A stretch of 24,160 bases of DNA from DATEZO01 sp035255485 (lineage in GTDB: Bacteria; Pseudomonadota; Gammaproteobacteria; Burkholderiales; Burkholderiaceae_D), in NCBI GenBank assembly GCA_035255485.1, contig DATEZO010000107.1, positions 1 through 24,160 of the forward strand. The letters run 5' to 3'. Numbering within the stretch: position 1 is the first letter of the stretch; each line of letters opens with the position of its first letter. The position numbers were made by a program, and so were the translations under genes. This document shows, piece by piece, positions 16,724 to 23,547 of the stretch. The notes below the pieces were generated by a model, which had not been told where the DNA came from, ran no database searches, and saw only the letters and a list, made by a program, of their open reading frames with translations.

Positions 16724-16744
16724 CCTCTCCCTTCAGGGGAGAGG
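16724..16744. repeat. Hairpin repeat between secD and secF
   Basis: CCTCTCCC-TTCAG-GGGAGAGG is a perfect 8-bp stem with a 5-nt loop in the 64-bp gap between the secD stop and the secF start. It resembles the short dispersed 'CCCTCTCCC..GGGAGAGGG' palindromes that are common between genes in many proteobacteria. It lies about 27 bp before the secF ATG, so it may alter mRNA stability or SecF level relative to SecD. Confidence 0.6.
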
Positions 16745-16771
16745 GTGAAATAGTGAAAAGAGAGAAAAGCA

Positions 16772-17716
16772 ATGGAATTTTTCCGGATTAAAAAAGACAT
16801 TCCGTTCATGCGCCATGCGTTGATATTCAACGTAATTTCGGCGTTGACGTTTGTCGCTGCGGTGTTTTTCCTGGTTAACAAGGGCCTGCATCTGTCGATT
16901 GAATTTACCGGCGGCACGGTGATGGAAGTCACTTATCCGAAGGCAGCCAACGTCGAATCGATCCGCAAAACGATTGAAGGGCTGGGATACACCGATAATC
17001 AGGTCCAGAGTTTCGGCACCGCGCATGACGTGATGATCCGCCTGCCAGCGCAAAAAAATGTCAATTCATCGCAATTGAGCGAGAAGGTCATGGCGGCGCT
17101 GAAAGTGCAGGACGAGAGCGTGAAACTGCAGCGCGTCGAATTCGTGGGGCCGCAGGTCGGCGAAGAGCTGGCGCATGATGGCCTGATGGCGCTCGGCATG
17201 GTCGTGATCGGCATCATGATTTATCTCGCCTTTCGCTTTGAGTGGAAATTCGCCGTGTCGGCCATCATTGCAAACCTGCATGACGTGGTCATCATTCTCG
17301 GCTTCTTCGCCTTTTTCCAATGGGAATTTTCGTTGACCGTGCTGGCTGCGGTGCTGGCTGTGCTCGGCTATTCGGTGAATGAATCGGTGGTGGTGTTCGA
17401 CCGGGTGCGTGAAACCTTTCGCGACCGCCGCTACGGCAAGCTGGCTACGCCGAGCGTGATGAACCACGCGATCACCAGCACGATTTCGCGCACCATCATT
17501 ACGCATGGATCGACCCAGATGATGGTGCTGTCGATGATGCTGTTCGGCGGCCCGACGCTGCACTATTTTGCAATCGCCTTGACCATCGGCATTCTGTTCG
17601 GGATTTATTCGTCAGTGTTCGTTGCCGCGGCGGTGGCCATGTGGCTGGGCGTCAAGCGCGAAGACCTGATCAAGCCGGTCAAGGAAAAGGATGAAACCGG
17701 CGGCGCGGTGGTTTGA
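16772..17716 (+). CDS. secF: Protein translocase subunit SecF
   Basis: The 314-residue inner-membrane protein is the partner of SecD. It has the first membrane helix (ALIFNVISALTFVAAVFFLV), the SecF signature IEFTGGTVMEV at the start of the periplasmic domain, and then five more helices. These include GYSVNESVVVFDRVRE, the SecF counterpart of the SecD proton-relay segment, and GPTLHYFAIALTIGILFGIYSSVFVA. ATG 16772 has a purine-rich ribosome-binding site (GAGAGAAAAG). It ends the queA-tgt-yajC-secD-secF series; a strong terminator follows. Confidence 0.98.
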   Translation: MEFFRIKKDIPFMRHALIFNVISALTFVAAVFFLVNKGLHLSIEFTGGTVMEVTYPKAANVESIRKTIEGLGYTDNQVQSFGTAHDVMIRLPAQKNVNSSQLSEKVMAALKVQDESVKLQRVEFVGPQVGEELAHDGLMALGMVVIGIMIYLAFRFEWKFAVSAIIANLHDVVIILGFFAFFQWEFSLTVLAAVLAVLGYSVNESVVVFDRVRETFRDRRYGKLATPSVMNHAITSTISRTIITHGSTQMMVLSMMLFGGPTLHYFAIALTIGILFGIYSSVFVAAAVAMWLGVKREDLIKPVKEKDETGGAVV

Positions 17717-17731
17717 TCTCTCTGTTCTCAG

Positions 17732-17762
17732 AAAAAGCCGGCTTTCGAGCCGGCTTTTTTTT
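17732..17762 (+). terminator. Rho-independent terminator after secF
   Basis: AAAAAGCCGGCT-TTCG-AGCCGGCTTTTT is a GC-rich stem with a stable UUCG tetraloop followed by a run of eight T residues. It begins 15 bp after the secF stop and should end the sec operon transcript. A-rich bases on the left also allow some function on the minus strand. Confidence 0.92.
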
Positions 17763-18117
17763 AGATTGCGGATGTCGACAGGCCGTTGGCTCAGAATCCA
17801 TAAAAAAGGCCTCTCTCGTATAAAGATCGATTCAGGAAAATGCAGATGTTGCATGCCTGTCCGGGTACTATGGGACGGCTGGGCACACGGCAGCGTTGCG
17901 TATCGCTGGCGGGGGCGCATGCCCATGCGAAATCTGCTCTAGACTATCGGAATCTGCTCCTTGGTCTTGCCTGGTGCGGGGATGCGTGCTACTGCTCGCA
18001 GGCGATCTGGCGCTTGCGAAAACGACCATCGCTGCAGTGGCGCAAGCATCGGCCTGCCGGACCAGGGTGGAAAAGAAACCGGTTTCCCTACGGAAGAATT
18101 CACAATAGGTAACAGCA
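17763..18117. other. Intergenic region upstream of the acetyltransferase gene
   Basis: This stretch of about 355 bp separates the sec terminator from the pat-like gene. Short open frames on the plus strand (for example 17896-18108) show no family features, so I call no gene. CGCATG-CC-CATGCG (17916-17929) is a small palindrome. AGGTAAC just before 18118 can act as the ribosome-binding site of the next gene. TATAAA at 17819-17824 is a possible -10 but lacks a well-spaced -35. The length suggests a regulated leader, but I cannot identify a regulator site. Confidence 0.4.
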
Positions 18118-20805
18118 ATGAGCGCCCACTACCTCGAGCATTTGTTTTCTCCTGGCAGCATCGCAGTGATCGGTGCCAGCGAGCGGGTCGGTTCGCTTGG
18201 GCATATCGTTTTCGATAACCTGCGCTCCGCCGGATATGCGGGTGAGTTGATTGCAGTCAATCCGAAGCACCGGAGCGTGGCCGGCTTTCCGTGCCATCCG
18301 TCGATTGCGGCGATCGGGCGTCGAGTCGACCTGATCCTGGTGACGACTCCCGCCGTCACCGTTCCCACCATCATCGACGACGCAGGCAAGGCCGGCGCGC
18401 GAAGCGCGGTGGTGCTTTCGGCCGGTTTCGGCGAACTTGGCCCCGAGGGCCATCGGCTTGAGCAACAGGTGCTTGCTGCGGCGCATGCCCACGGCATGCG
18501 TATCATCGGACCCAATTGCCTGGGCATCATGCGGCCACAGATCGGGCTGAATGCGACTTTTGCCCGTCGCATGGCGTTGCCCGGATCGATGGCACTGGTT
18601 TCCCAGTCCGGCGCGGTCGCCGCGGCGCTGGTGGACGGAGCGCAAGCCTCGGGAATCGGATTTTCGAGTGTGATCTCGATGGGCGCCGGCATCGACCTGG
18701 ACATCGGTGAGATCCTGGATTACCTGACCCAGGACACGCAGACGCACAGCATCCTGATCTACATGGAGGGCGTGCGCGACGCGCGGCGATTCATTTCCGG
18801 GCTGCGCGCCGCCGCGCGTGCCAAGCCGGTCATCGTGCTCAAAGCCGGACGCCACCTTGCGGGAATCAACGCTGCGAACGGCCCCACCGGCTCGCCTGAA
18901 AACGACGATGCCACGTTCGATGCCGTGCTGCGTCGATGTGGTGCGGTTCGCGTCAGGACGTACGCCGAGCTATTCTCTGCCGAGCAATTGATTGGCGCGG
19001 GTCGGCTACCGCGCGGCAATCGGCTTGCCGTCATCGCTAACGGGGGCGGGCCCGGGGTCATGGCCGCCGATTACGCTGCCGAAGCCGGCGTGGAAATCGC
19101 GCAGTTGTCGGCATCCACCCTTGCGGCACTCGACGCCTGCCTGCCAATGCACTGGCCGCGTGGCAATCCGGTCGATGTTCTCGGCGATGCAACCGCATCG
19201 CGCCTTGCGGCAGCGCTCAAGCTCTTGCTCGACGACGATGGAGTCGATGCGGTGCTGACCCTGTTTTCACCGCAGCAGGTCCTGGCCTCCGATGACGCGG
19301 CGCGGACCATCATCGATTGCGCACAGCATTCCTGCAAGCCCGTACTCACCGCCTGGATCGGTGAAATCGACTTGAGCCCCGGCCGCGACCTGGCCGCGGA
19401 GTCGCAACTCTCCGCGTTTCGCTCGCCGGAAAGCGCAGTGGCAGCCTTCGGCACGCTGGCGCAATACCGGATGGCACAGGATCTGCTGCTGGAAGTGCCT
19501 CCTCCGCTGATCTCGGGTACGTCGCCGGACCTTGAGGCGGCGCGTGCCATTGCGGTGGAGGCGCAACGTGCCGGCCGCCGGCAACTGAACGAAGCCGAAG
19601 CCGCGCGTCTGCTGGCCTGCTTCGGCATTCCCTTCGCCCAAACGGAGATCGGCACTTCCGTGGAGCAGGTGCTTGCCATCGCACGGGATATCGGCTTTCC
19701 CGTCGCCATCAAGCTTCTGTCCTACGACATCGAACACCTTTCCGACGTGAAGGGCGTCTGCCTCAATATCCGCAGTGAAGAGAGCCTGATCCTGGAATAC
19801 GCTGCGTTGATCGAACGGGTTCTCCAGTTGCGGCCGGACGCGCGCCTGGAAGGCGTCATCGTGCAACCGATGATCGAGAAGCGCTATGGGCGCCGCCTCA
19901 TGATCGGTGTTGCCTCCCAGGCCACCTTTGGTCGCGTGATTCGTTTTGGCGCAGGAGGCATTGCTTCCGAGGTGATCCAGGACAATGCAATCGGGCTGCC
20001 TCCGCTTAACCGTCGTCTCGCCCAGGAACTGATGTCGCGCACCCGCGCGGCGCGCCTGCTCCAGCCTTATCGTCATATTCCCGGTGTCGACACGGAATCG
20101 ATCCTGGATGCGCTCTTGAAGATCTCGGAGCTGGTATGTGCACTGCCCTGGGTCGTGGACATGGAGATCAATCCCTTGATCGCAGATGAATCGGGATGTA
20201 TCGCGGTCGATGCGCGCGTCACCATAGACACCGATAGCCTGGCTCCCGATCCGCGCTTCAGTCACATAGCGATACACCCTTATCCGGCGCGGCTGGAGCG
20301 TGTCGAACACCTGCGTAGCGGACACGTACTGCACATCAGGCCGATACGCCCGGAAGATGCCGCCCTGGAGATCGCGTTTGTCGACCGCCTGTCCGAGCGA
20401 ACCCGGTACATGCGCTTTTTCAACGCGGTATGGGGGCTGACTCCGACGATGCTTGCCCGCCTGACGCAGGTCGACTACGATCGGGAGCTTGCACTCATTG
20501 CCCTGTCAGCAGAAAAAGGCGAAGCGGAGCGGATCGTGGGGGTCGCCCGGTTTGCTCCCAATCCGGATGGAGAATCATGTGAATTTGCCATAGTGCTTGA
20601 CGATCAGTGGAACCGGCGCGGCATCGCCACCATACTGATGGAACGGCTATTCGAGGCCGCACGCGATGGGAAATACAAACGCATGACCGGATGCGTGCTG
20701 CCCGAGAACGAATCGATGCTCAAGCTTGCCGCCCGGCTGAATTTCATACGGTGCAAGGACGAGGACGACCCTGCCCTGGTCAAGGTGGTGCGATCGTTGT
20801 CATGA
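18118..20805 (+). CDS. pat: Pat/PatZ-type protein lysine acetyltransferase (acyl-CoA synthetase-like + GNAT)
   Basis: The 895-residue protein has the layout of E. coli PatZ (886). It has an N-terminal CoA-binding domain (PGSIAVIGASERVGSLG, residues about 11-140), succinyl-CoA-synthetase-like flavodoxin domains (about 155-455, VSQSGAVAAALVD), an ATP-grasp domain (about 485-710, GFPVAIKL, HLSDVKGV, DMEINPL) and a C-terminal GNAT domain (about 735-895, acetyl-CoA loop QWNRRGIAT at 830-838). Active ADP-forming synthetases carry a phosphorylated His in an S-H-T-G segment. Here the matching segment is NAANGPTGS (residues 251-259), with no His. The synthetase half is therefore probably regulatory, as in known Pat enzymes, which acetylate acetyl-CoA synthetase and other lysines. 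It stands alone, and no sirtuin deacetylase or acs gene is adjacent. Confidence 0.9.
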   Translation: MSAHYLEHLFSPGSIAVIGASERVGSLGHIVFDNLRSAGYAGELIAVNPKHRSVAGFPCHPSIAAIGRRVDLILVTTPAVTVPTIIDDAGKAGARSAVVLSAGFGELGPEGHRLEQQVLAAAHAHGMRIIGPNCLGIMRPQIGLNATFARRMALPGSMALVSQSGAVAAALVDGAQASGIGFSSVISMGAGIDLDIGEILDYLTQDTQTHSILIYMEGVRDARRFISGLRAAARAKPVIVLKAGRHLAGINAANGPTGSPENDDATFDAVLRRCGAVRVRTYAELFSAEQLIGAGRLPRGNRLAVIANGGGPGVMAADYAAEAGVEIAQLSASTLAALDACLPMHWPRGNPVDVLGDATASRLAAALKLLLDDDGVDAVLTLFSPQQVLASDDAARTIIDCAQHSCKPVLTAWIGEIDLSPGRDLAAESQLSAFRSPESAVAAFGTLAQYRMAQDLLLEVPPPLISGTSPDLEAARAIAVEAQRAGRRQLNEAEAARLLACFGIPFAQTEIGTSVEQVLAIARDIGFPVAIKLLSYDIEHLSDVKGVCLNIRSEESLILEYAALIERVLQLRPDARLEGVIVQPMIEKRYGRRLMIGVASQATFGRVIRFGAGGIASEVIQDNAIGLPPLNRRLAQELMSRTRAARLLQPYRHIPGVDTESILDALLKISELVCALPWVVDMEINPLIADESGCIAVDARVTIDTDSLAPDPRFSHIAIHPYPARLERVEHLRSGHVLHIRPIRPEDAALEIAFVDRLSERTRYMRFFNAVWGLTPTMLARLTQVDYDRELALIALSAEKGEAERIVGVARFAPNPDGESCEFAIVLDDQWNRRGIATILMERLFEAARDGKYKRMTGCVLPENESMLKLAARLNFIRCKDEDDPALVKVVRSLS

Positions 20806-20886
20806 TGGCGAAGCTTCTCCGGAACAGATGGCGCCTCGAGGAACCTCGACGGGCGATCCCGGTTACGGGACGCCGGGTCGGCACAT

Positions 20887-20923
20887 GGCACGGCAAGCCC
20901 CATGGACCAAGGGTTGCCGTGCC
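20887..20923. terminator. Hairpin between convergent pat and marR
   Basis: GGCACGGCAA (20887-20896) and TTGCCGTGCC (20914-20923) are exact complements, with GCCC/GGG extending the stem inward past a bulge. The 163-bp gap lies between the convergent pat-like gene and the marR gene. There is no long T tract on either strand, so this is a terminator-like hairpin rather than a proven intrinsic terminator. Confidence 0.55.
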
Positions 20924-20968
20924 GCCCCTGTTCTGCATTGCCGGCAGGAGCCATGCTTCTTGCCGCGG

Positions 20969-21415
20969 TCATGCGGCGGGGCGTTCGAGCGCGGCCTCGA
21001 GATGCATTTTCAGTTTGGCGAGTGCCTGTTCCAGTGCGGCAAAATCCGATGCACTGTAACCCTGGAACGGTTGCTTGCAATAGTCGACATGCGGCTTGAA
21101 GACCCGCTCGAATTCCTTTTCTCCCTGCGCCGTCAATCGGATCACCGTGCTGCGCCGGTCTTGGCTCTGGGTGACGCGCTGGACCAGGCCCCTGGCTTCG
21201 AGCCGGTCCAGCACGCCGGTCAGCGTGCCTTTCGTAATCAGCGTTTTTTCGCCGAGCTCCTTGCAGGACATGCCCGGCGTGTTGCCAAGGGTGGCGATGA
21301 TGTCGAACTGCGATGGCGTCAGGCCGGCGCGGCGCATGCCGGCGCCGGACATCTGTTCAAATGCGTGGTAGCACTCGGCCAGCAAGCGGACGCTGCGCAG
21401 ATAGGGTTCTTTCAT
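20969..21415 (-). CDS. MarR family transcriptional regulator
   Basis: The 148-residue protein is a typical MarR winged helix-turn-helix regulator. It has a dimerisation helix at the N-terminus, LTPSQFDIIATLGNTPGMSCKEL, the recognition helix region TLITKGTLTGVLDRLEARGLV (about 58-78), and the wing QSQDRRSTVIRLT (84-95). Three cysteines (C15, C51, C113) could allow redox or metal sensing, but nothing proves it. The frame is open to 21577; ATG 21415 gives the family start and lies 8 bp after the stop of the upstream yceI gene. It is the last gene of a four-gene unit. A matching palindrome upstream of the first gene makes autoregulation likely. Confidence 0.93.
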   Translation of the reverse strand: MKEPYLRSVRLLAECYHAFEQMSGAGMRRAGLTPSQFDIIATLGNTPGMSCKELGEKTLITKGTLTGVLDRLEARGLVQRVTQSQDRRSTVIRLTAQGEKEFERVFKPHVDYCKQPFQGYSASDFAALEQALAKLKMHLEAALERPAA

Positions 21416-21423
21416 GGCGTGGA

Positions 21424-21990
21424 TCAGTCGGCCTTGAGCGCTTCCACCTGGATGGCGAGCTTCACTTCCGGCGCGAACATCGGCGTGCCGTAATTCAGGC
21501 CGAAGTCGGTACGCTTGAATCCGGCGGAGGCATCCGCGCCGCATACTTCGCGCTTGAGCATCGGATGCGGGATGCATTTGAACTTGTTGATGGCCAGGGT
21601 CACCGGCCTCGTTACGCCATGCAGCGTCAGGTCGCCTTCCACCGCTACCGGACGATCGCCGTCGAATTTGATGGATGTGCCCTTGTAGGTCGCGGTCGGG
21701 AATTTCTCGACGTCAAACATGTCCTTCGACTTGGCGTGCTGGTTCATTTTTGCATGGCCGAAATCGAGCGAATTGACATCGATCGTGATGTCCATCGTGC
21801 CGGTTTTCGCGGCGCGGTCGAGCGTCACGGTACCGCTGGTCCTGGTGAACTTGCCGCGCCAGACCGAGATGCCCATGTGATCGGCTTCAAAGCTCGGATA
21901 GGTATGGTTCGGGTCGATATTGTAGGTCTGCGCGAAGGCGGAAGTGGTGCTGGCGGCCAGCAGGGCGGCGACGAGATGCTTGAGAGTCAT
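21424..21990 (-). CDS. yceI: YceI family periplasmic protein (copy 1)
   Basis: The 188-residue protein has a Sec signal peptide with a likely cut after AFA (residues 18-20). The YceI lipocalin-like beta barrel follows: TYNIDPNHTYPSFEADHMGISVWRGKF, GTVTLDRAAKTG, DVEKFPTATYKG, DGDRPVAVEGDLTLHGVTRPV, and the late GADASAGFKRTDFGLNY. YceI proteins hold a polyisoprenoid chain, often ubiquinone-8, in the barrel. Two cysteines (in FKCIPHPMLKREVCG) could form a periplasmic disulfide. This copy has the classical YceI sequence; the upstream neighbour is a more distant paralogue. In E. coli yceI also neighbours a cytochrome b561 gene, yceJ. Confidence 0.95.
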   Translation of the reverse strand: MTLKHLVAALLAASTTSAFAQTYNIDPNHTYPSFEADHMGISVWRGKFTRTSGTVTLDRAAKTGTMDITIDVNSLDFGHAKMNQHAKSKDMFDVEKFPTATYKGTSIKFDGDRPVAVEGDLTLHGVTRPVTLAINKFKCIPHPMLKREVCGADASAGFKRTDFGLNYGTPMFAPEVKLAIQVEALKAD

Positions 21991-22025
21991 GCGGATTTCC
22001 TTGTAGTGGTGGTTGAGCAGAGGGA

Positions 22026-22583
22026 TTATTGCGTGACGACGCGAAATTTGATGACGACTTCATCGGCGACCATGTCGGTGTCCTTCCATTCGCCCTCGCC
22101 AATGTTGAAGGCCAGCCGCCGGATCGGCAGTGCACCTTCGAAAACCTGGCTGGCGCCTTCCTTCTTCACGCTGAGCGGAAAGCTGACATCGGCGCTCTTG
22201 CCCTTGATGGTGAGCTTGCCGGTGACGTCGAACCGGCCGTTCGCGCCCGGCTTCATGGCGCTCGAGACGAAATCGGCTTTGGGATACCGGGCGGCGTTGA
22301 ACCACTCCTTTTTCAGCACTTCCTTGTTGTATTCCGGGTCGCCCAGGTCGAAGCTCGGGATATCGATGTCGACCGTCGCTTTGGATGTCTCCGGTTTGGC
22401 GTTGTTGAAATCGATCTGCGCGGTGAACTTGTTGAATTTCGCCTCGACCGGCACGTTCATCTGCTTGAATACGATATGGACGGCGCTTTTCGCGCCATCG
22501 ACTTTCAGCGGCGCGGCGAGCGCGGGCAAGGCAAGGCAGAGCGCGGCCAGCGCGCTTTTGGATAAAACAGAGCGAATCAGCAT
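22026..22583 (-). CDS. YceI family periplasmic protein (copy 2)
   Basis: The 185-residue protein has a signal peptide (ALAALCLALPALA, likely cut near residue 23). Its YceI-like barrel begins APLKVDGAKSAVHIVFKQMNVPVEAKFNKF and includes DIDIPSFDLGDPEYNKEVLKKEWFNAARYPKADFVS and VTGKLTIKGKSADVSFPL. It lacks the HTYPSFEADHMG and C-terminal FGLNY blocks of copy 1 and ends in a VVIKFRVV strand, so it is a divergent paralogue and not a recent duplicate. The gap to copy 1 is 35 bp and to the cytochrome gene 30 bp, consistent with one operon. Function probably overlaps: binding of isoprenoid or other hydrophobic ligands in the periplasm. Confidence 0.93.
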   Translation of the reverse strand: MLIRSVLSKSALAALCLALPALAAPLKVDGAKSAVHIVFKQMNVPVEAKFNKFTAQIDFNNAKPETSKATVDIDIPSFDLGDPEYNKEVLKKEWFNAARYPKADFVSSAMKPGANGRFDVTGKLTIKGKSADVSFPLSVKKEGASQVFEGALPIRRLAFNIGEGEWKDTDMVADEVVIKFRVVTQ

Positions 22584-22613
22584 GAGTCAGTCCTCGGTTG
22601 GAAAGGGATACGG

Positions 22614-23138
22614 TTACGGCAGGATGCGCTTGACGACGCCGTCCCGGTCGATGAACTGGTGCTTGAGTGCCGCCAGCACATGCAGGCCGACCGCCGCCAG
22701 CAGGGTCATGTCGAGCAGGTAATGCACCTGCTTCAGCACCGGCTTCAAGGCCGGGTTGGCATCCATCAGGACGGGCAGCGGGATCACGCCGAGATAGACT
22801 ACCGGCACGCCTGCGGCCAGGCTGTAGAAATACCCCGACACCGGCACCGCGAAAAGCAGCACGTACAGCATGACATGCAGCGCGGTAGCGGCTTTTTGCT
22901 GCCAGTGCGGCATTGTCTGCGGATAAGTCGGCGCAGGATACGCCAGCCGCCACAGCAGGCGTGCGCAGGCCAGTCCCAGCACGGTCACGCCAATCCATTT
23001 ATGCCAGGAAAAATATTTCAGCTTGGTTGGCGTCAGGCCCGGTATATCGACCATCGTCACGCCCAGCACGAAGCCAGACACAATCAACGCGGCGCTCAGC
23101 CAGTGCAGCAGGATGGCGGTTCGGGTATATCGTGTCAT
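22614..23138 (-). CDS. Cytochrome b561 family protein
   Basis: The 174-residue inner-membrane protein has four hydrophobic helices (about 8-30, 45-65, 84-106 and 135-160). Its histidines H12, H46 (FSWHKW), H88, H139 and H153 include the likely ligands of two b-type hemes. TAILLHWLSAALIV and YFSWHKWIGVTVLGLACARLLWRL are standard for the bacterial cytochrome b561/YceJ family, which moves electrons between quinol and other partners. It is the first gene of the cytochrome-YceI-YceI-MarR operon. The association with quinone-binding YceI proteins suggests a shared role in quinone or envelope redox chemistry, which is inference. Confidence 0.95.
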   Translation of the reverse strand: MTRYTRTAILLHWLSAALIVSGFVLGVTMVDIPGLTPTKLKYFSWHKWIGVTVLGLACARLLWRLAYPAPTYPQTMPHWQQKAATALHVMLYVLLFAVPVSGYFYSLAAGVPVVYLGVIPLPVLMDANPALKPVLKQVHYLLDMTLLAAVGLHVLAALKHQFIDRDGVVKRILP

Positions 23139-23160
23139 GATTGTTTTCTTTATCGCAACA

Positions 23161-23182
23161 AGTTCTAGTTAGAACTAATATA
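23161..23182 (-). promoter_or_regulatory. Candidate MarR operator and promoter of the cytochrome b561/yceI operon
   Basis: AGTTCTA-GT-TAGAACT (23161-23176) is a perfect 7-2-7 inverted repeat, a size and form typical of MarR-family operators. It lies 23 bp upstream of the cytochrome b561 start. On the minus strand TATATT (23177-23182) immediately precedes it and can serve as -10, so a bound regulator would cover the transcription start. The -35 is weak. Since the last gene of the operon encodes a MarR protein, autorepression is the simplest model. Confidence 0.62.
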
Positions 23183-23501
23183 CCAAAAAAAATCTATTCG
23201 TGCCTGGCGGGTTGCGCAATCATCAAAGACAGGTGAAAAATTTTGCGTCAGGGTAGGCATTGCAGGTAGTGCCCAATTGGGTGGACTGTAGGTGGAGTGC
23301 AGGATTCGCGGTAGGACTCAGGCAATTTTCTTGCGGTGCATGCTTCAAGCGCTTCCGCCGGAACGGCAAGCGCCTTCAGACTAGCAGAGGTGGATATCTA
23401 CGGGAGTATAGGCAAAATAACCACTATATGCGCAATGAATGCGCGGGTGTTGAAAAATACACGAGGTAGTAATTTATGCAATCCCAAAGCGCTCTATGCT
23501 G
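23183..23501. other. Intergenic region between purB and the cytochrome b561 operon
   Basis: About 320 bp here hold no gene that I can support. A 69-codon plus-strand open frame (23260-23469) has no recognisable family features. GCGCTT-CCG...CGG-C-AAGCGC (23349-23373) can fold as a bulged hairpin. Base composition looks somewhat more AT-rich than the flanking genes, especially 23390-23490. Regulatory RNA is possible but unproven. Confidence 0.4.
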
Positions 23502-23533
23502 CCAAAACCGGCCGGCAGCGCTTGCGCCGGCCG
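23502..23533 (-). terminator. Rho-independent terminator after purB
   Basis: Read on the minus strand, the stem CGGCCGGC / GCCGGCCG with a 9-nt loop is followed by GTTTTGG. It begins 14 bp past the purB stop. The stem is very GC-rich; the T tract is short, so termination may be partial. Confidence 0.7.
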
Positions 23534-23547
23534 TTGCGCGGCATGCG

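Noticed and set aside
19267..20334. 355-codon open frame on the minus strand
   Set aside because: It lies entirely antisense to the pat-like gene and its product shows no family features.
21313..22722. 469-codon open frame on the plus strand
   Set aside because: It is antisense to marR and both yceI genes. Those proteins have clear signal peptides and domains, so this frame is a shadow.
23260..23469. Possible small gene of 69 codons between purB and cytochrome b561
   Set aside because: There is no good ribosome-binding site, no recognisable family and a mixed amino acid composition typical of non-coding frames.
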